In this document: piece by piece, positions 18,885 through 27,119 of the stretch | Layout of the letters: every line of letters starts with the position of its first letter | Numbering within the stretch: the first letter of the stretch is position 1 | Assembly: GCA_945787295.1 (NCBI GenBank) | Contig: CALZHQ010000045.1 | Span: forward strand, 1-40,471 | DNA: 40,471 bases | Direction of reading: 5' to 3' | Source: an uncultured Desulfuromonadales bacterium | GTDB taxonomy: Bacteria; Desulfobacterota; Desulfuromonadia; Desulfuromonadales; Geopsychrobacteraceae | Translations under genes and position numbers: made by a program | The notes under the pieces: model-generated | What the model saw: only the letters and a program-made list of their open reading frames with translations | The model's database searches: none | What the model was told of the DNA's origin: nothing

Positions 18885-19116
18885 ATTGCTATTTCCGTAA
18901 AAAAGGCTGAGTGATTGTTTTGCGCAGCATAAGGCATTTTTCTGCAGGCGGCCAGCAACAATCTCCGGTAGTTTCAGTTCAGTTAATCGCGCATGTTTTA
19001 TACTGTTGAAATATCGGGGATAGATCTTTGTGAAAAAGAACTTCTCCTTCATTTGATTTACCGATATACTAAAATAGAACGTTGTCTCAAAAAGAACCCA
19101 TGGAGAGCTTTTTAAT

Positions 19117-20295
19117 ATGCCTAAAAGTCAGTCTATTTCCTATTTTAAACTGTTTTACGAAACGGCTCAGTCGATCCTTTCCACCTCGACCCTGCAGTCC
19201 AAGCTCGATACTCTGGTCGAACGTTGCGTTGCCGCGCTGGGTGTCAAAGGGGGCAGCCTGCGGCTGATCAACGAGCAGACCCATCAGCTGGAGCAGGTCG
19301 CATCCTGCGGGCTGAGCGAAGCTTATCTCAATAAGGGAGCGCTGAGTTCAGACCACAGTGTGCCGCAGGTGCTTTCCGGGGAGATGGTCTGCATTCAGGA
19401 TGCTTTCGATGACCCGCGTATCCAGTACCGCGACGAGTTGCGCACAGAGGGGATCAACACCATGCTGTCGTTACCGTTGGAGGCTTCGGGTGCGTCGATC
19501 GGTGTGCTGCGTCTCTACAGCGCCGAGTGGCGTGAATTCAGTGACGAGGAGATCGAACTGGTGGCAGCAATGACCGAACTTGGCGGTCTGGCCATCGCCA
19601 ATGCCCGGCTCTATGAAGCTGAAGGGATCAAGCTCTCGAGTCTGTTGCGAGATGTTGGTGTCGAACTGGAGGGGGCACCGGTCGAGGTTGAGCAGCAAGT
19701 CTGTGCTTTCGCGTCTGACCCGAATGATGCGCAGCGCAGCCTCGAATATTTTCGCGCTCTGCATGAAATTACCCGGGCGATCCTCTCGACCCTCGATTCG
19801 AAAAAAGTGATGGAGCTGATTATTGAGCGGGTCACCGCTCTGATGCACGTTAAGGCTGCCGCGCTACGCCTGATCAACGAATCGACCAACGAACTTGAAC
19901 TGCTCGCCAGCAAAGGGCTCAGTGAACGCTTTCTGACCAAGGGCTCCCCGCATGCCGACCGGAGTATTCAGGAAACCCTCAAAGGGGTGCCGGTGCTGAT
20001 CGATGACACCAGCAGCGACCCGCGCCTGGAATATCCGACAGAGACAGTGGCCGAAGGGATTGCGTCAATCCTGTCGCTGCCGATTATCGCCCAGCATCGC
20101 GAAATTGGCGTGTTACGGGTCTACTCGGCGCACAGGAAAGCCTACAGCCAAGAGGATGTCACCTTCTTGTCAGCGGTCGCTGAAATCGCCGGGGTGGTTA
20201 TCATGAATGCCCGGCTCTACGAGAAGACCCAGTACGATCTGTCATTCTGGAACGCAACCCTCGGCTATCTGCGGGAGCATGACGACCAAGATTGA
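19117..20295 (+). CDS. Tandem GAF-domain sensor protein without an output domain
   Basis: This cytoplasmic protein of 392 residues consists of two GAF domains (about 20-165 and 220-375) that are clearly duplicates. Both show LRLINExTxxLExxASxGLS, a later IGVLRxYSA and end with ANARLYE or MNARLYE. The first is preceded by LFYETAQSILSTSTLQSKLD and the second by LHEITRAILSTLDSKKVMEL, the linker helices usual between GAF and kinase or cyclase domains, but no output domain follows. It may bind a small molecule and work with a separate partner. GGAGAG lies upstream of the ATG. No operon partner: the neighbours on both sides are on the other strand. Confidence 0.88.
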   Translation: MPKSQSISYFKLFYETAQSILSTSTLQSKLDTLVERCVAALGVKGGSLRLINEQTHQLEQVASCGLSEAYLNKGALSSDHSVPQVLSGEMVCIQDAFDDPRIQYRDELRTEGINTMLSLPLEASGASIGVLRLYSAEWREFSDEEIELVAAMTELGGLAIANARLYEAEGIKLSSLLRDVGVELEGAPVEVEQQVCAFASDPNDAQRSLEYFRALHEITRAILSTLDSKKVMELIIERVTALMHVKAAALRLINESTNELELLASKGLSERFLTKGSPHADRSIQETLKGVPVLIDDTSSDPRLEYPTETVAEGIASILSLPIIAQHREIGVLRVYSAHRKAYSQEDVTFLSAVAEIAGVVIMNARLYEKTQYDLSFWNATLGYLREHDDQD

Positions 20296-20617
20296 AAGGG
20301 TCTTCGGCATCTCGTGTGAAATGAGCCGAGAACTCTTTAGGCCACTAATCGGAGCGGAATGATTAAAAGGGAATGTTTGTGTTGCCGGTCGTGTGGATAC
20401 CTAAAACTTACTATTTTATGAAAAACTGCCAGACCCAAGCCGGAATCGATTTCAAAACTGAAACCTTTTTTTGAAAAATGGGCATGATAACCGGCGGCAA
20501 AGCGCACTTAAGTGTCCCAGCGCAATTTTAGTTTTTGCTTTTCAATTTTGTAATGACGTATTTTCCGTCCAGTTCATTGGTGTTATGCATTTTCCTGATC
20601 TATGTTCAGTAACAACT
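20296..20617. other. Intergenic region, about 320 bases, nothing convincing seen
   Basis: This separates the GAF gene from the end of the leftward YkgJ-type gene. An imperfect stem with GGC/GCC ends (about 20301-20330) follows the GAF stop but has no T-run. A CTTTTTTT run sits near 20465. No reading frame with a start and a recognisable product was found. Confidence 0.4.
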
Positions 20618-20908
20618 CTACCGATTGGCGGCTCGCGCGGAAATACATTCGTATTCTCCCATCTCAAATTCACGGCAAATCCATGGCCGATTCTCGTAAA
20701 TCGTACACGTCATGGTATTTCTGTCCAAGGCCGAACACCAGCCATCTTCCAGCCGCGCCATACTCCTCTCTCCCCGTGAATCTGTCTCGATAAACTTATC
20801 GGGCACTTCGGTGTCGTTAAAGAGCATTGCTTCTAGACGGCAACAGGAGGCCTCACAATTTATACAAGTCACCTCAGTCTCAGGCAGGGATTTATCTTCG
20901 TTTGTCAT
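20618..20908 (-). CDS. YkgJ-type cysteine-cluster protein (small)
   Basis: This 96-residue cytoplasmic protein belongs to the YkgJ family, thought to bind zinc or an iron-sulfur cluster through eight cysteines. Here they are Cys15, Cys18, Cys22 and Cys23 (CINCEASCC), then Cys58, Cys68, Cys78 and Cys88 (WCSALD, MTCTIYENRPWICREFE). IYxxRPxxCRxFE is the family hallmark. AAAGG lies five bases before the ATG. It is a single gene; a second, longer family member lies at 30411-31097. The function of the family is unresolved. Confidence 0.9.
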   Translation of the reverse strand: MTNEDKSLPETEVTCINCEASCCRLEAMLFNDTEVPDKFIETDSRGERSMARLEDGWCSALDRNTMTCTIYENRPWICREFEMGEYECISARAANR

Positions 20909-20960
20909 AGGGGCCTTTTCTTATTGCTAGCGCCATATTTAGTTTTGCATGCCTATTGGG

Positions 20961-20987
20961 CAGACGGAAAGTTTTCCGTCTGTTTTT
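20961..20987 (+). terminator. Orphan rightward intrinsic terminator
   Basis: CAGACGGAAA (20961-20970) pairs with TTTCCGTCTG (20973-20982); the closing A-T pairs must open into a small loop. TTTTT follows immediately on the plus strand. No rightward gene ends nearby: the closest, the GAF gene, stops 666 bases earlier and a leftward gene lies between. Confidence 0.8.
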
Positions 20988-21223
20988 CCTGGCAAATTGG
21001 CGCTGTTTGGCGTGCTTATCGATTGATTTCTGGAGGTTAAGGACGGGTCTTCTTGATATGATATCCTCTGATTCAGCCAAGTCCAGATTGCTGCCCCGCC
21101 TTTAACGGCATCTCTGCTTGCCAGATTCCTCTATTTCCTCTTCGCGACTTCAGCTCAATTTTTATCAGCTGAGATGTGTCACACCCTAATACCGTCATTG
21201 TTATGATTGAGCCATTGAACTGA

Positions 21224-21261
21224 ATACAAAAGAGCCCCACGGGTTGACCGTAGGGCTCTTT
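21224..21261 (-). terminator. Intrinsic terminator of the cold-shock gene
   Basis: Read leftward, AAAGAGCCC (21261-21253) pairs with GGGCTCTTT (21236-21228), with an inner ACGG/CCGT extension, then TTTGTATT follows. It begins 32 bases after the csp stop. Confidence 0.88.
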
Positions 21262-21292
21262 CGAATGTCAGCGGTTGTAAAAACTTTTACTA

Positions 21293-21490
21293 TTATTTCC
21301 GAACATTAGATGCTTGAGGCCCTTTTTGCCCTTGGGAGACATCGAAAGTCACACGGTCTCCTTCAGCCAAAGATTTAAACCCCTCGCCTTGGATTTCGGA
21401 ATGATGAACGAACACATCATCTCCACTCGCCTGCTCGATAAAACCAAAACCTTTTGCATCATTGAACCACTTCACAGTACCTTCAGCCAT
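21293..21490 (-). CDS. Cold-shock domain protein (CspA family)
   Basis: This 65-residue single-domain RNA chaperone has the OB fold of CspA proteins. It starts [20 protein letters not shown], with the RNP1 motif KGFGFI, and continues [10 protein letters not shown], with the RNP2 motif VFVHH. It ends GPQASNVRK, the full usual length. The ATG at 21490 has GGAG six bases upstream. An upstream in-frame ATG adds only MELK and overlaps that site, so it is unlikely. It melts RNA secondary structure in the cytoplasm. Its leader contains a strong terminator-like hairpin (21548-21587), suggesting regulation by transcript attenuation or read-through. Confidence 0.96.
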   Translation of the reverse strand: MAEGTVKWFNDAKGFGFIEQASGDDVFVHHSEIQGEGFKSLAEGDRVTFDVSQGQKGPQASNVRK

Positions 21491-21547
21491 TTTTAACTCC
21501 ATGCTCCCTGGTGGGAACGCTTTTTGTTGTGCAAACCATTATTTACG

Positions 21548-21587
21548 TAAAAATAAAAAACCACGCAACCGTAAGAGGTCTGCGTGG
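21548..21587 (-). promoter_or_regulatory. Terminator-like hairpin in the leader of the cold-shock gene
   Basis: Read leftward, CCACGCA (21587-21581) pairs with TGCGTGG (21567-21561). After a one-base bulge the stem extends by GGT/ACC pairs to a six-base loop, and TTTTTTATTTTTA follows. This has every feature of an intrinsic terminator, but it lies 60-100 bases upstream of the csp start on the same strand. It is either an attenuator in a long csp leader or the distal end of the acyl-CoA ligase transcript. Confidence 0.65.
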
Positions 21588-21945
21588 CATATTCGTGGCT
21601 GATTAACTATTAATCTCGTCCAACAAATTATCTCTGCACAAACGTTTAAGATAAGTGACCTTACCACGGATACCCAGGTCAGCACAATGTAGATATCAGT
21701 TTTGAATGATTCTGACAAGTTGATAGAGAAACCGAACCAGGCATCCAGGACACCTGAGGTTATAAAGCTTAGAGGGGTCGGTTCTCGGAATTACCGCTAA
21801 TTTCCTTTGTTCTGCCTATCAAATGTCCTGTCAAAATGGGGGGATCACAACTCTATAGCCATTTCGCTAGGCTGTTTATGGTGGGATTGACTGATAAACC
21901 AGGTCAACTCTATGCACAAGCATGGCTTTGTTCAAGGTTCGCCTG

Positions 21946-21977
21946 CTGCGGAGCTGACGGGTAAATCAGCTCCGCAG
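21946..21977. repeat. Perfect 12-bp inverted repeat after the acyl-CoA ligase gene
   Basis: CTGCGGAGCTGA (21946-21957) and TCAGCTCCGCAG (21966-21977) are separated by eight bases. The stem starts eight bases after the stop of the leftward ligase gene. No T-run follows on either strand, so it may act as a 3'-end stabiliser or a factor-dependent stop rather than as an intrinsic terminator. Confidence 0.8.
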
Positions 21978-21984
21978 TGCAGGT

Positions 21985-23625
21985 TCATTGTTGCTGATAC
22001 TTCTCGCGCAGCGCTTTTTTATTGATTTTACCGACGCTGGTTTTGTCGATCACCTCCACAAATTTCACTTTCAGCAGGACCACTTCTTTTGAAATAATCC
22101 CTTTGTCGATAAAACCACGGATGTGTTGCAGCAGTTCTTTTTCGCTGACCTCCGCGGCTTCTTTTTTTACCACCAGGGCCAACGGCTTTTCGCCCCACTT
22201 GTGATCCGCCAAGCCGATCACTGCGACTTCGCCGACTGCCGGGTGAGTGCTGAACAGGTCTTCCAATTCGAGGGATGAAATCCACTCACCGCCGATCTTG
22301 ATGACATCCTTGATCCGGTCGGTGATTTTGACGTAATTCTGCTTGTTGCGGTGGGCGACATCGCCGGTGTGCAGGTAGCCGCCGCGCCAGAGGTTTTCCG
22401 AATTGCGTTGGTCCTTCAGATAGCCCTGGGTCAGCCAAGGGGCGCGGACAATAATTTCACCAACGCTTTCACCGTCGCAGGGGATCTCCGCCAGGCCTTC
22501 ATCAGCAACGCGCAGATCGACCAGGGGCAGTGGCCGGCCGGTCTTGCAGCGCAGATCGACCTCTTCCTCGAGACTCAGGTCGTTTTCCGTGACCTGGGCC
22601 AGGGTCAGGATCGGGCAGGTTTCTGACATGCCGTAGCCGGTGAAGATATCGATCCCTTTCTCCAGCCCGGCTTTGCACATGGCCTGCGGCAGGGCCGCGC
22701 CGCCGATAATCACTTTCCAGTTCGACAGGTCGATCTCCTGGTAGCTGGGATGGTTCATCAGCAGGTGCAGGATGGTCGGCACGCAGTGGGAAAAGGTCAC
22801 CTTTTCTTTGTCAATCAGTTTCAGCAGCATGTCCGGGGCATACTTGCCGGGGTAAACCTGCTTGACGCCGAGGGAGGTGGCGACGAACGGCAGGCCCCAG
22901 GCGTGGACATGGAACATCGGTGTGATCGGCATATAGACATCCTGCTGGTGAAAACGCCCTTGGCTCGCCGGGGTGCCGAGGGCCGCCAACACGCCGAGGG
23001 TGTGCAGCACCAGCTGCCGGTGGCTGAAGTAGACCCCTTTCGGCAGGCCGGTGGTGCCGGTGGTGTAGAAAGTGGTGGCGCGGGTCTGCTCGTCAAAATC
23101 GGCGAACGCGAAATGGTCGTCAGCCGCATCGAGCAGCGCTTCGTACTCGCCTTCAAAGCGCAGGGCGGTTTCCGGCTGCTGGGTGCCATCCTGGAGCAGA
23201 ACATAGCCTTTGACCGTGTCGATCCGCCCCTTTATCTGTTCCAAGATCGGCAGGAACTCTTCGTTGACCAGGATATAGTCATCTTCAGCATGGTCGATGG
23301 TGTAAAGGATCTGCTCAGGCGACAGGCGGATGTTGACCATATGCAGCACCGCGCCGAGCATCGGCACGGCGTAGTAACATTCCAGGTAGCGATGGCTGTC
23401 AAAATCCATCACCGCCACGGTGTCGCCCGGCTTGACGCCCATTTCGGTCAGGGCATTGGCCAGTCTGCAGACCCGTTGGCGGAATTCCGCATAGCTAAAG
23501 CGCATCTGGTCACGGTAGACGATCTGCTGCTGAGGATCGTCGACCACCGGGGCCTGCAGCAGGCTCTTGATCAGCAGGGGATAGGCATAGGCGGACATGG
23601 TGCGTTGGATCAGATTATCAGACAT
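21985..23625 (-). CDS. Fatty-acyl-CoA ligase (AlkK-like, medium/long chain)
   Basis: This 546-residue AMP-forming ligase activates a fatty acid through an acyl-adenylate and transfers it to CoA. The ANL motifs are visible: P-loop YTTGTTGLPKG (187-197), GGAALP, GYGMSETCP, YLHTGDVAHR, DRIKDVIKIGGEWIS, and the C-terminal TSVGKINKKALREKY with the catalytic lysine near 533. Length and motifs match medium-chain ligases such as AlkK better than 4-coumarate or acetyl-CoA ligases. AAAGGAG sits six bases before the ATG. It stands alone with an inverted repeat after its stop. Chain-length preference cannot be read from the sequence. Confidence 0.9.
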   Translation of the reverse strand: MSDNLIQRTMSAYAYPLLIKSLLQAPVVDDPQQQIVYRDQMRFSYAEFRQRVCRLANALTEMGVKPGDTVAVMDFDSHRYLECYYAVPMLGAVLHMVNIRLSPEQILYTIDHAEDDYILVNEEFLPILEQIKGRIDTVKGYVLLQDGTQQPETALRFEGEYEALLDAADDHFAFADFDEQTRATTFYTTGTTGLPKGVYFSHRQLVLHTLGVLAALGTPASQGRFHQQDVYMPITPMFHVHAWGLPFVATSLGVKQVYPGKYAPDMLLKLIDKEKVTFSHCVPTILHLLMNHPSYQEIDLSNWKVIIGGAALPQAMCKAGLEKGIDIFTGYGMSETCPILTLAQVTENDLSLEEEVDLRCKTGRPLPLVDLRVADEGLAEIPCDGESVGEIIVRAPWLTQGYLKDQRNSENLWRGGYLHTGDVAHRNKQNYVKITDRIKDVIKIGGEWISSLELEDLFSTHPAVGEVAVIGLADHKWGEKPLALVVKKEAAEVSEKELLQHIRGFIDKGIISKEVVLLKVKFVEVIDKTSVGKINKKALREKYQQQ

Positions 23626-23776
23626 GCAGAACTCCTTTGCGGAAGTTTGTTGGTTCGAATCTTAAGATTGAGGAAAGCAAAACTATAAGGGCCCGACTTG
23701 CTGATGGCAAGTGGAGAAGCTTGTGATGTGCAATTCATACAGGCTAGAATGATGCTTCCCTTTTCCGGAGGCTCGC

Positions 23777-24469
23777 ATGAAATTACCATCCCCGCTGCTC
23801 GAAGGGGTTCTTGTCCGCCGCTACAAGCGGTTTTTTGCCGATGTTGAGCTGTCTGACGGCACTCTTGTCACTGCTCATACCCCGAATACCGGCAGTATGA
23901 AACAGTGCGCTGTCCCAGGCCATCAGGTACTGATCTCCCAAACGGACGATCCTAAACGCAAACTGAAATACACATTGGAATTGATCCGGGTTGGCGATTA
24001 CTGGGTCGATACCCATACTCAGCGGACTAACCGGTTGGTCGAAGAAGCGTTACGCAACGGCTGGGTTGAAGGGCTGAGCGGTTATGATCTGACTGCCGAA
24101 TTCAAGATTGGTGACAGCCGGATCGATTTTCTGCTGGAGAAAGGGCCGGAGAGGGCTCTGGTCGAAGTCAAGAATGTGACTCTGATCGAGGGTGTCTCGA
24201 CCGCCTGCTTCCCCGATGCGGTGACCACCCGTGGGCAGAAACACCTGCGTGAGCTGTTGGCCGCCAAGCAACAAGGATGTCGGGCAGTGATCTTCTTTCT
24301 TGTACAGCGCGGCGAAGCGACAGAATTTTCTCCGGCTGACGATATCGATCCTGAGTATGGTCGGTTGTTGCGAGAGGTCGTCGCCGGAGGAGTTGAGGCG
24401 CTGGCGTACAAGACGCAGGTGACGCCAGAGGAGAACAGAGTCATTCAGCAGATTCCAGTAAGGCTGTAA
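23777..24469 (+). CDS. sfsA: SfsA family protein
   Basis: This 230-residue protein matches SfsA over its full length: LLEGVLVRRYKRFFADVEL, the hallmark TPNTGSMKQC, RIDFLLE, LVEVKNVTL and FPDAVTTRGQKHLREL, which form a PD-(D/E)xK-like nuclease core (E and K in VEVKN). It was first linked to sugar fermentation (maltose) in E. coli and is annotated elsewhere as a DNA-binding protein or nuclease; the real role is unsettled. CCGGAGG precedes the ATG. The stop touches the tmcAL start with no gap, so the two are translated from one message. Confidence 0.95.
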   Translation: MKLPSPLLEGVLVRRYKRFFADVELSDGTLVTAHTPNTGSMKQCAVPGHQVLISQTDDPKRKLKYTLELIRVGDYWVDTHTQRTNRLVEEALRNGWVEGLSGYDLTAEFKIGDSRIDFLLEKGPERALVEVKNVTLIEGVSTACFPDAVTTRGQKHLRELLAAKQQGCRAVIFFLVQRGEATEFSPADDIDPEYGRLLREVVAGGVEALAYKTQVTPEENRVIQQIPVRL

Positions 24470-25726
24470 ATGCGCACCGTCGGACTGATTACCGAATATA
24501 ACCCTTTTCATAATGGCCACCGGCATCACTTGCTTGAGAGTCTCAAGGCTGCTGCTGCGGATGTTTCGGTGGCGGTGATGAGCGGGCATTTTCTTCAGCG
24601 TGGCGAACCGGCCCTGGTCGATAAGTGGGTGCGTACCGAAATGGCTCTGGCGACCGGGGTGGATCTGGTCATCGAATTGCCGCTGCCCTGGGCCTGCAGC
24701 AGCGCCCCCGATTTTGCTCGAGGAGGGGTGCAGGCGCTGAACGCTCTGGGTGGTGTCGAGGCGCTCTGTTTCGGCAGCGAGGCGGGTGTGCTGGAGGCAT
24801 TACAGACCTGTGCTGATCTTCTGCTGCAGCGGGGAGAGGACATCGCTCGAGAAGCATCTATCCTGCTGCGGCAGGGGCTGAATTTCCCCCAGGCCCGCGC
24901 CCGGTTGCTGGTCGACTATCTGCCGGGTGGACTGGACGCGGACACTCTGGCGGCGCCGAACAATATCCTCGGCATTGAATATCTCAAGGCCCTGCAGCAG
25001 AGCGGCAGCGAGATCGAACCACTGACCATCCAGCGGATCGGTGCTGGTTACCACGATACCGGAATTGGGGAACAGAATATCGCCAGTGCGACCGGTATCC
25101 GTAATATGCTTGTTGCAGGTCAGCAAGTTGAAAACCTGATTCCTGCCGCTGCGTTAGCTCCTCTGCAGGCAGCCTTGGAAAAGGGCCGCCATTTCTCCAG
25201 TAAGCGCTATGTTGCCTTGTTGTTAGCGCAGATCCTTCGTGGGCATGCCGATTTGACCGCTTACTGGCTGGTCGAAAATGGCATCGAAAACAGGTTGCTG
25301 GCAGTCGCGGAACAGGCTGCTGATCTGGAAGGGCTGATCAGTGACATCAAAACCAGGCAGCTGACCAGAACCCGGATCCAAAGGGTGCTGGTTTCGATTC
25401 TGCTCGGGATAAAAAAGCAGGAAGCGAAAGACTTATTGAAAGCTGGACCCCGCTATCTGCATCTGCTCGGTTTAAGTCGAAAGGGAGCGGAGTTCCTCGC
25501 CGCGACCCGTCAGCAGCGCGGTATCCCGCTGGTGCAAAATTTTTCCCGCATCCATACGCAGCTTAAGCGATTTTACGGCGAAGGTTCGGCAGATCATTCG
25601 TTGGCCTTTATGCAATATGAATTGGAACTGCGGGCGACGAAACTCTACACACTGCTGATGAATAACTGGCCGGGGGGGCGGCGTAACCGGGATTTCTTTG
25701 AAGATATGAGACAGGGAGCCGATTGA
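24470..25726 (+). CDS. tmcAL: tRNA(Met) cytidine acetate ligase
   Basis: This 418-residue nucleotidyltransferase-fold enzyme is of the YlbM/TmcAL family. In Bacillus the family uses ATP and acetate to make N4-acetylcytidine at the wobble base of elongator tRNA(Met). It begins TVGLITEYNPFHNGHRHHL, holding the HIGH-like motif (HNGH), then VAVMSGHFLQRGEPA, ALATGVDLVIELP and CFGSE. NNILGIEYLKAL and ASATGIRNML follow in the tRNA-binding half. The ATG directly follows the sfsA stop. A terminator overlaps the stop codon. Activity is inferred from the family. Confidence 0.93.
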   Translation: MRTVGLITEYNPFHNGHRHHLLESLKAAAADVSVAVMSGHFLQRGEPALVDKWVRTEMALATGVDLVIELPLPWACSSAPDFARGGVQALNALGGVEALCFGSEAGVLEALQTCADLLLQRGEDIAREASILLRQGLNFPQARARLLVDYLPGGLDADTLAAPNNILGIEYLKALQQSGSEIEPLTIQRIGAGYHDTGIGEQNIASATGIRNMLVAGQQVENLIPAAALAPLQAALEKGRHFSSKRYVALLLAQILRGHADLTAYWLVENGIENRLLAVAEQAADLEGLISDIKTRQLTRTRIQRVLVSILLGIKKQEAKDLLKAGPRYLHLLGLSRKGAEFLAATRQQRGIPLVQNFSRIHTQLKRFYGEGSADHSLAFMQYELELRATKLYTLLMNNWPGGRRNRDFFEDMRQGAD

Positions 25727-25745
25727 TCAGGCTCCCTGTCTATTT
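25711..25745 (+). terminator. Intrinsic terminator of sfsA-tmcAL
   Basis: ACAGGGAGCC (25711-25720) pairs perfectly with GGCTCCCTGT (25730-25739) around nine bases, then CTATTTT. The loop includes the tmcAL stop codon. It lies between convergent genes and may also slow leftward transcripts. Confidence 0.88.
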
Positions 25746-26383
25746 TAGTATTTCTCTTTGATAATCAGGTTTGGCAGCTCGTTGGTGTCATCATCCTTGA
25801 TCGGAAAATGTTCCTGCAGCAAATCTCCGCAACGTTTCACCGCATTGCAGACGGCATCGCAGGTCGTGTCCGATTTCAGCCCAGCGATAATCATCTCGAC
25901 GATCTCTTCCCAGGTGTGCTCTGGAACCTTGGCGTTGATGCCGCTGTCAGCCAGGACCTGCACGCGATGTTCGAAAAGCGAGATCAGAATCAGGATGCCG
26001 GTTTTATCGCGGGTTTCGTGGAGTCCCTGTTCGACAAAGCAGACCAAGGCGTTCTCTCTGACTTCCTCAGTTAATTCGTCCGGGTGGATCAGATATCGTT
26101 TCAGCTTTGGCAGGCCGCGGATCAATTGTTGGAACGCAAAAAAACTAGCAATAAAGACTGGCAGGAACCACCAGATCGACTCGCCACCAAAAGCCCAGCT
26201 GACCAGCAGGCCGACCGCCATCGCCAGACAGCCGCCACCGATCAGTTCAGTGCGAGGATATTCGTAGCTGCTATCGACCACCATCGGCACTATTTCGCCG
26301 CTGGTTTTCTCTTCCGCCGCTTTGACGGCAGCTTCTATTTTTTGCTGTTCTGCTGTTGTGAAAAAGTTGACTGCTGATTTCAT
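25745..26383 (-). CDS. TPM-domain protein, membrane-anchored cytoplasmic form
   Basis: A 212-residue TPM (YgcG-related) protein without signal peptide. It begins MKSAVNFFTTAEQQKIEAAV, continues EEKTSGEIVPMVVDSSYEYP, and carries two hydrophobic segments (around 55-75 and 77-95). The TPM-like remainder includes ENALVCFVEQGLHETRDKTG, ILILISLFEHRVQVLADSGI and DLLQEHFPI. The ATG at 26383 has GGAGG eight bases upstream. A longer open frame to 26527 only mirrors the glycine-rich end of the preceding gene in another frame. It lies one base after that gene and is the last of lemA-TPM-TPM. Function unknown; envelope quality control is an inference. Confidence 0.88.
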   Translation of the reverse strand: MKSAVNFFTTAEQQKIEAAVKAAEEKTSGEIVPMVVDSSYEYPRTELIGGGCLAMAVGLLVSWAFGGESIWWFLPVFIASFFAFQQLIRGLPKLKRYLIHPDELTEEVRENALVCFVEQGLHETRDKTGILILISLFEHRVQVLADSGINAKVPEHTWEEIVEMIIAGLKSDTTCDAVCNAVKRCGDLLQEHFPIKDDDTNELPNLIIKEKY

Positions 26384-26384
26384 A

Positions 26385-27119
26385 TTACCAACCTCCGGAA
26401 GCGCCGCCACCGCCGCCTCCACCGCCACCACCAGAAAAACCACCGCCGCCGAAGCCGCCGCCCCCAAATCCGCCACCTCCACCGATGAAGGGGCCGCCAA
26501 CATGATAACCGCTGCTGCGGTATCCACGACGCCCCTGCCTTCTCATTCGCATTAAAAACGTGAGGCCGAAGAACAGCAGCGGAAAAATGAAGCCGATCGG
26601 GCTGGTCTTTTTCTTTTTGCTGTTGGTGCTGCCGGTGCCGGTGTATTCACCACGTACCGCCTCGGCCATGGCAACCACGCCACTAATGACGCCGCCGTCA
26701 AAATCGCCCTGCTTGAAACGGGGCGAAATTTCGTTGTCGATGATCCGCCCGGCCAGCAGGTCGGTCAGGCGTCCTTCAAGGCCATAACCGACTTCAATAC
26801 GGATCTTCCGTTCGGTTTTGGCGATGAGCAGTAATGCGCCATTATCAAACCCTTTCTGACCAACTTTCCAGGTTTCGAGAACCCGCAAGGAATAATCTTC
26901 GAGCGCTTCACCCTCAAGGGTTGGAATGGTCAGCACGGTAAGTTGGGTTGAGTCGCTTTTTTCAAAATCGCGCAGAAACTGTTCAAGCTTGAGCCGAGCG
27001 GTTTGCGAAATGATCCCGGCAAGATCGTTGACGTACCCGGTTGGCTGGGGTATCTCGAGCGCTGGCGAAGACACCGCAGCCAGCAGCAAGAGGCAGAAAC
27101 TGAACAGCAGTCTGCGCAT
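26385..27119 (-). CDS. TPM-domain protein, secreted/anchored with glycine-rich tail (YgcG-like)
   Basis: 244 residues. A signal peptide ([20 protein letters not shown]) is followed by a TPM domain (about 25-165): YVNDLAGIISQTARLKLEQF, TQLTVLTIPTLEG, GQKGFDNGALLLIAKTERKI and EVGYGLEGRLTD. One transmembrane helix (IGFIFPLLFFGLTFLM) anchors it, then a basic stretch and a tail of about 40 residues that is almost all glycine. The tail is characteristic of YgcG-like proteins next to LemA. It overlaps the lemA stop by one base and touches the next TPM gene. The molecular role is not established. Confidence 0.92.
   Translation of the reverse strand: MRRLLFSFCLLLLAAVSSPALEIPQPTGYVNDLAGIISQTARLKLEQFLRDFEKSDSTQLTVLTIPTLEGEALEDYSLRVLETWKVGQKGFDNGALLLIAKTERKIRIEVGYGLEGRLTDLLAGRIIDNEISPRFKQGDFDGGVISGVVAMAEAVRGEYTGTGSTNSKKKKTSPIGFIFPLLFFGLTFLMRMRRQGRRGYRSSGYHVGGPFIGGGGGFGGGGFGGGGFSGGGGGGGGGGASGGW

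Noticed and set aside
20892..21080. Leftward 62-codon frame ahead of the small YkgJ-type gene
   Set aside because: TTG start, no ribosome-binding site, and it reads through the terminator hairpin at 20961-20987.
23650..23665. GGTTCGAATC, resembling a tRNA T-arm
   Set aside because: Flanking bases do not pair into a T-stem and no acceptor or anticodon arm is present.
22750..23688. Rightward 312-codon frame opposite the acyl-CoA ligase gene
   Set aside because: Histidine/glutamine-rich shadow product; the leftward frame has all ANL motifs.
26384..26527. N-terminal extension of the second TPM protein (alanine/valine-rich)
   Set aside because: It is the glycine-repeat coding DNA of the preceding gene read in another frame; GGAGG and the domain start both point to ATG 26383.
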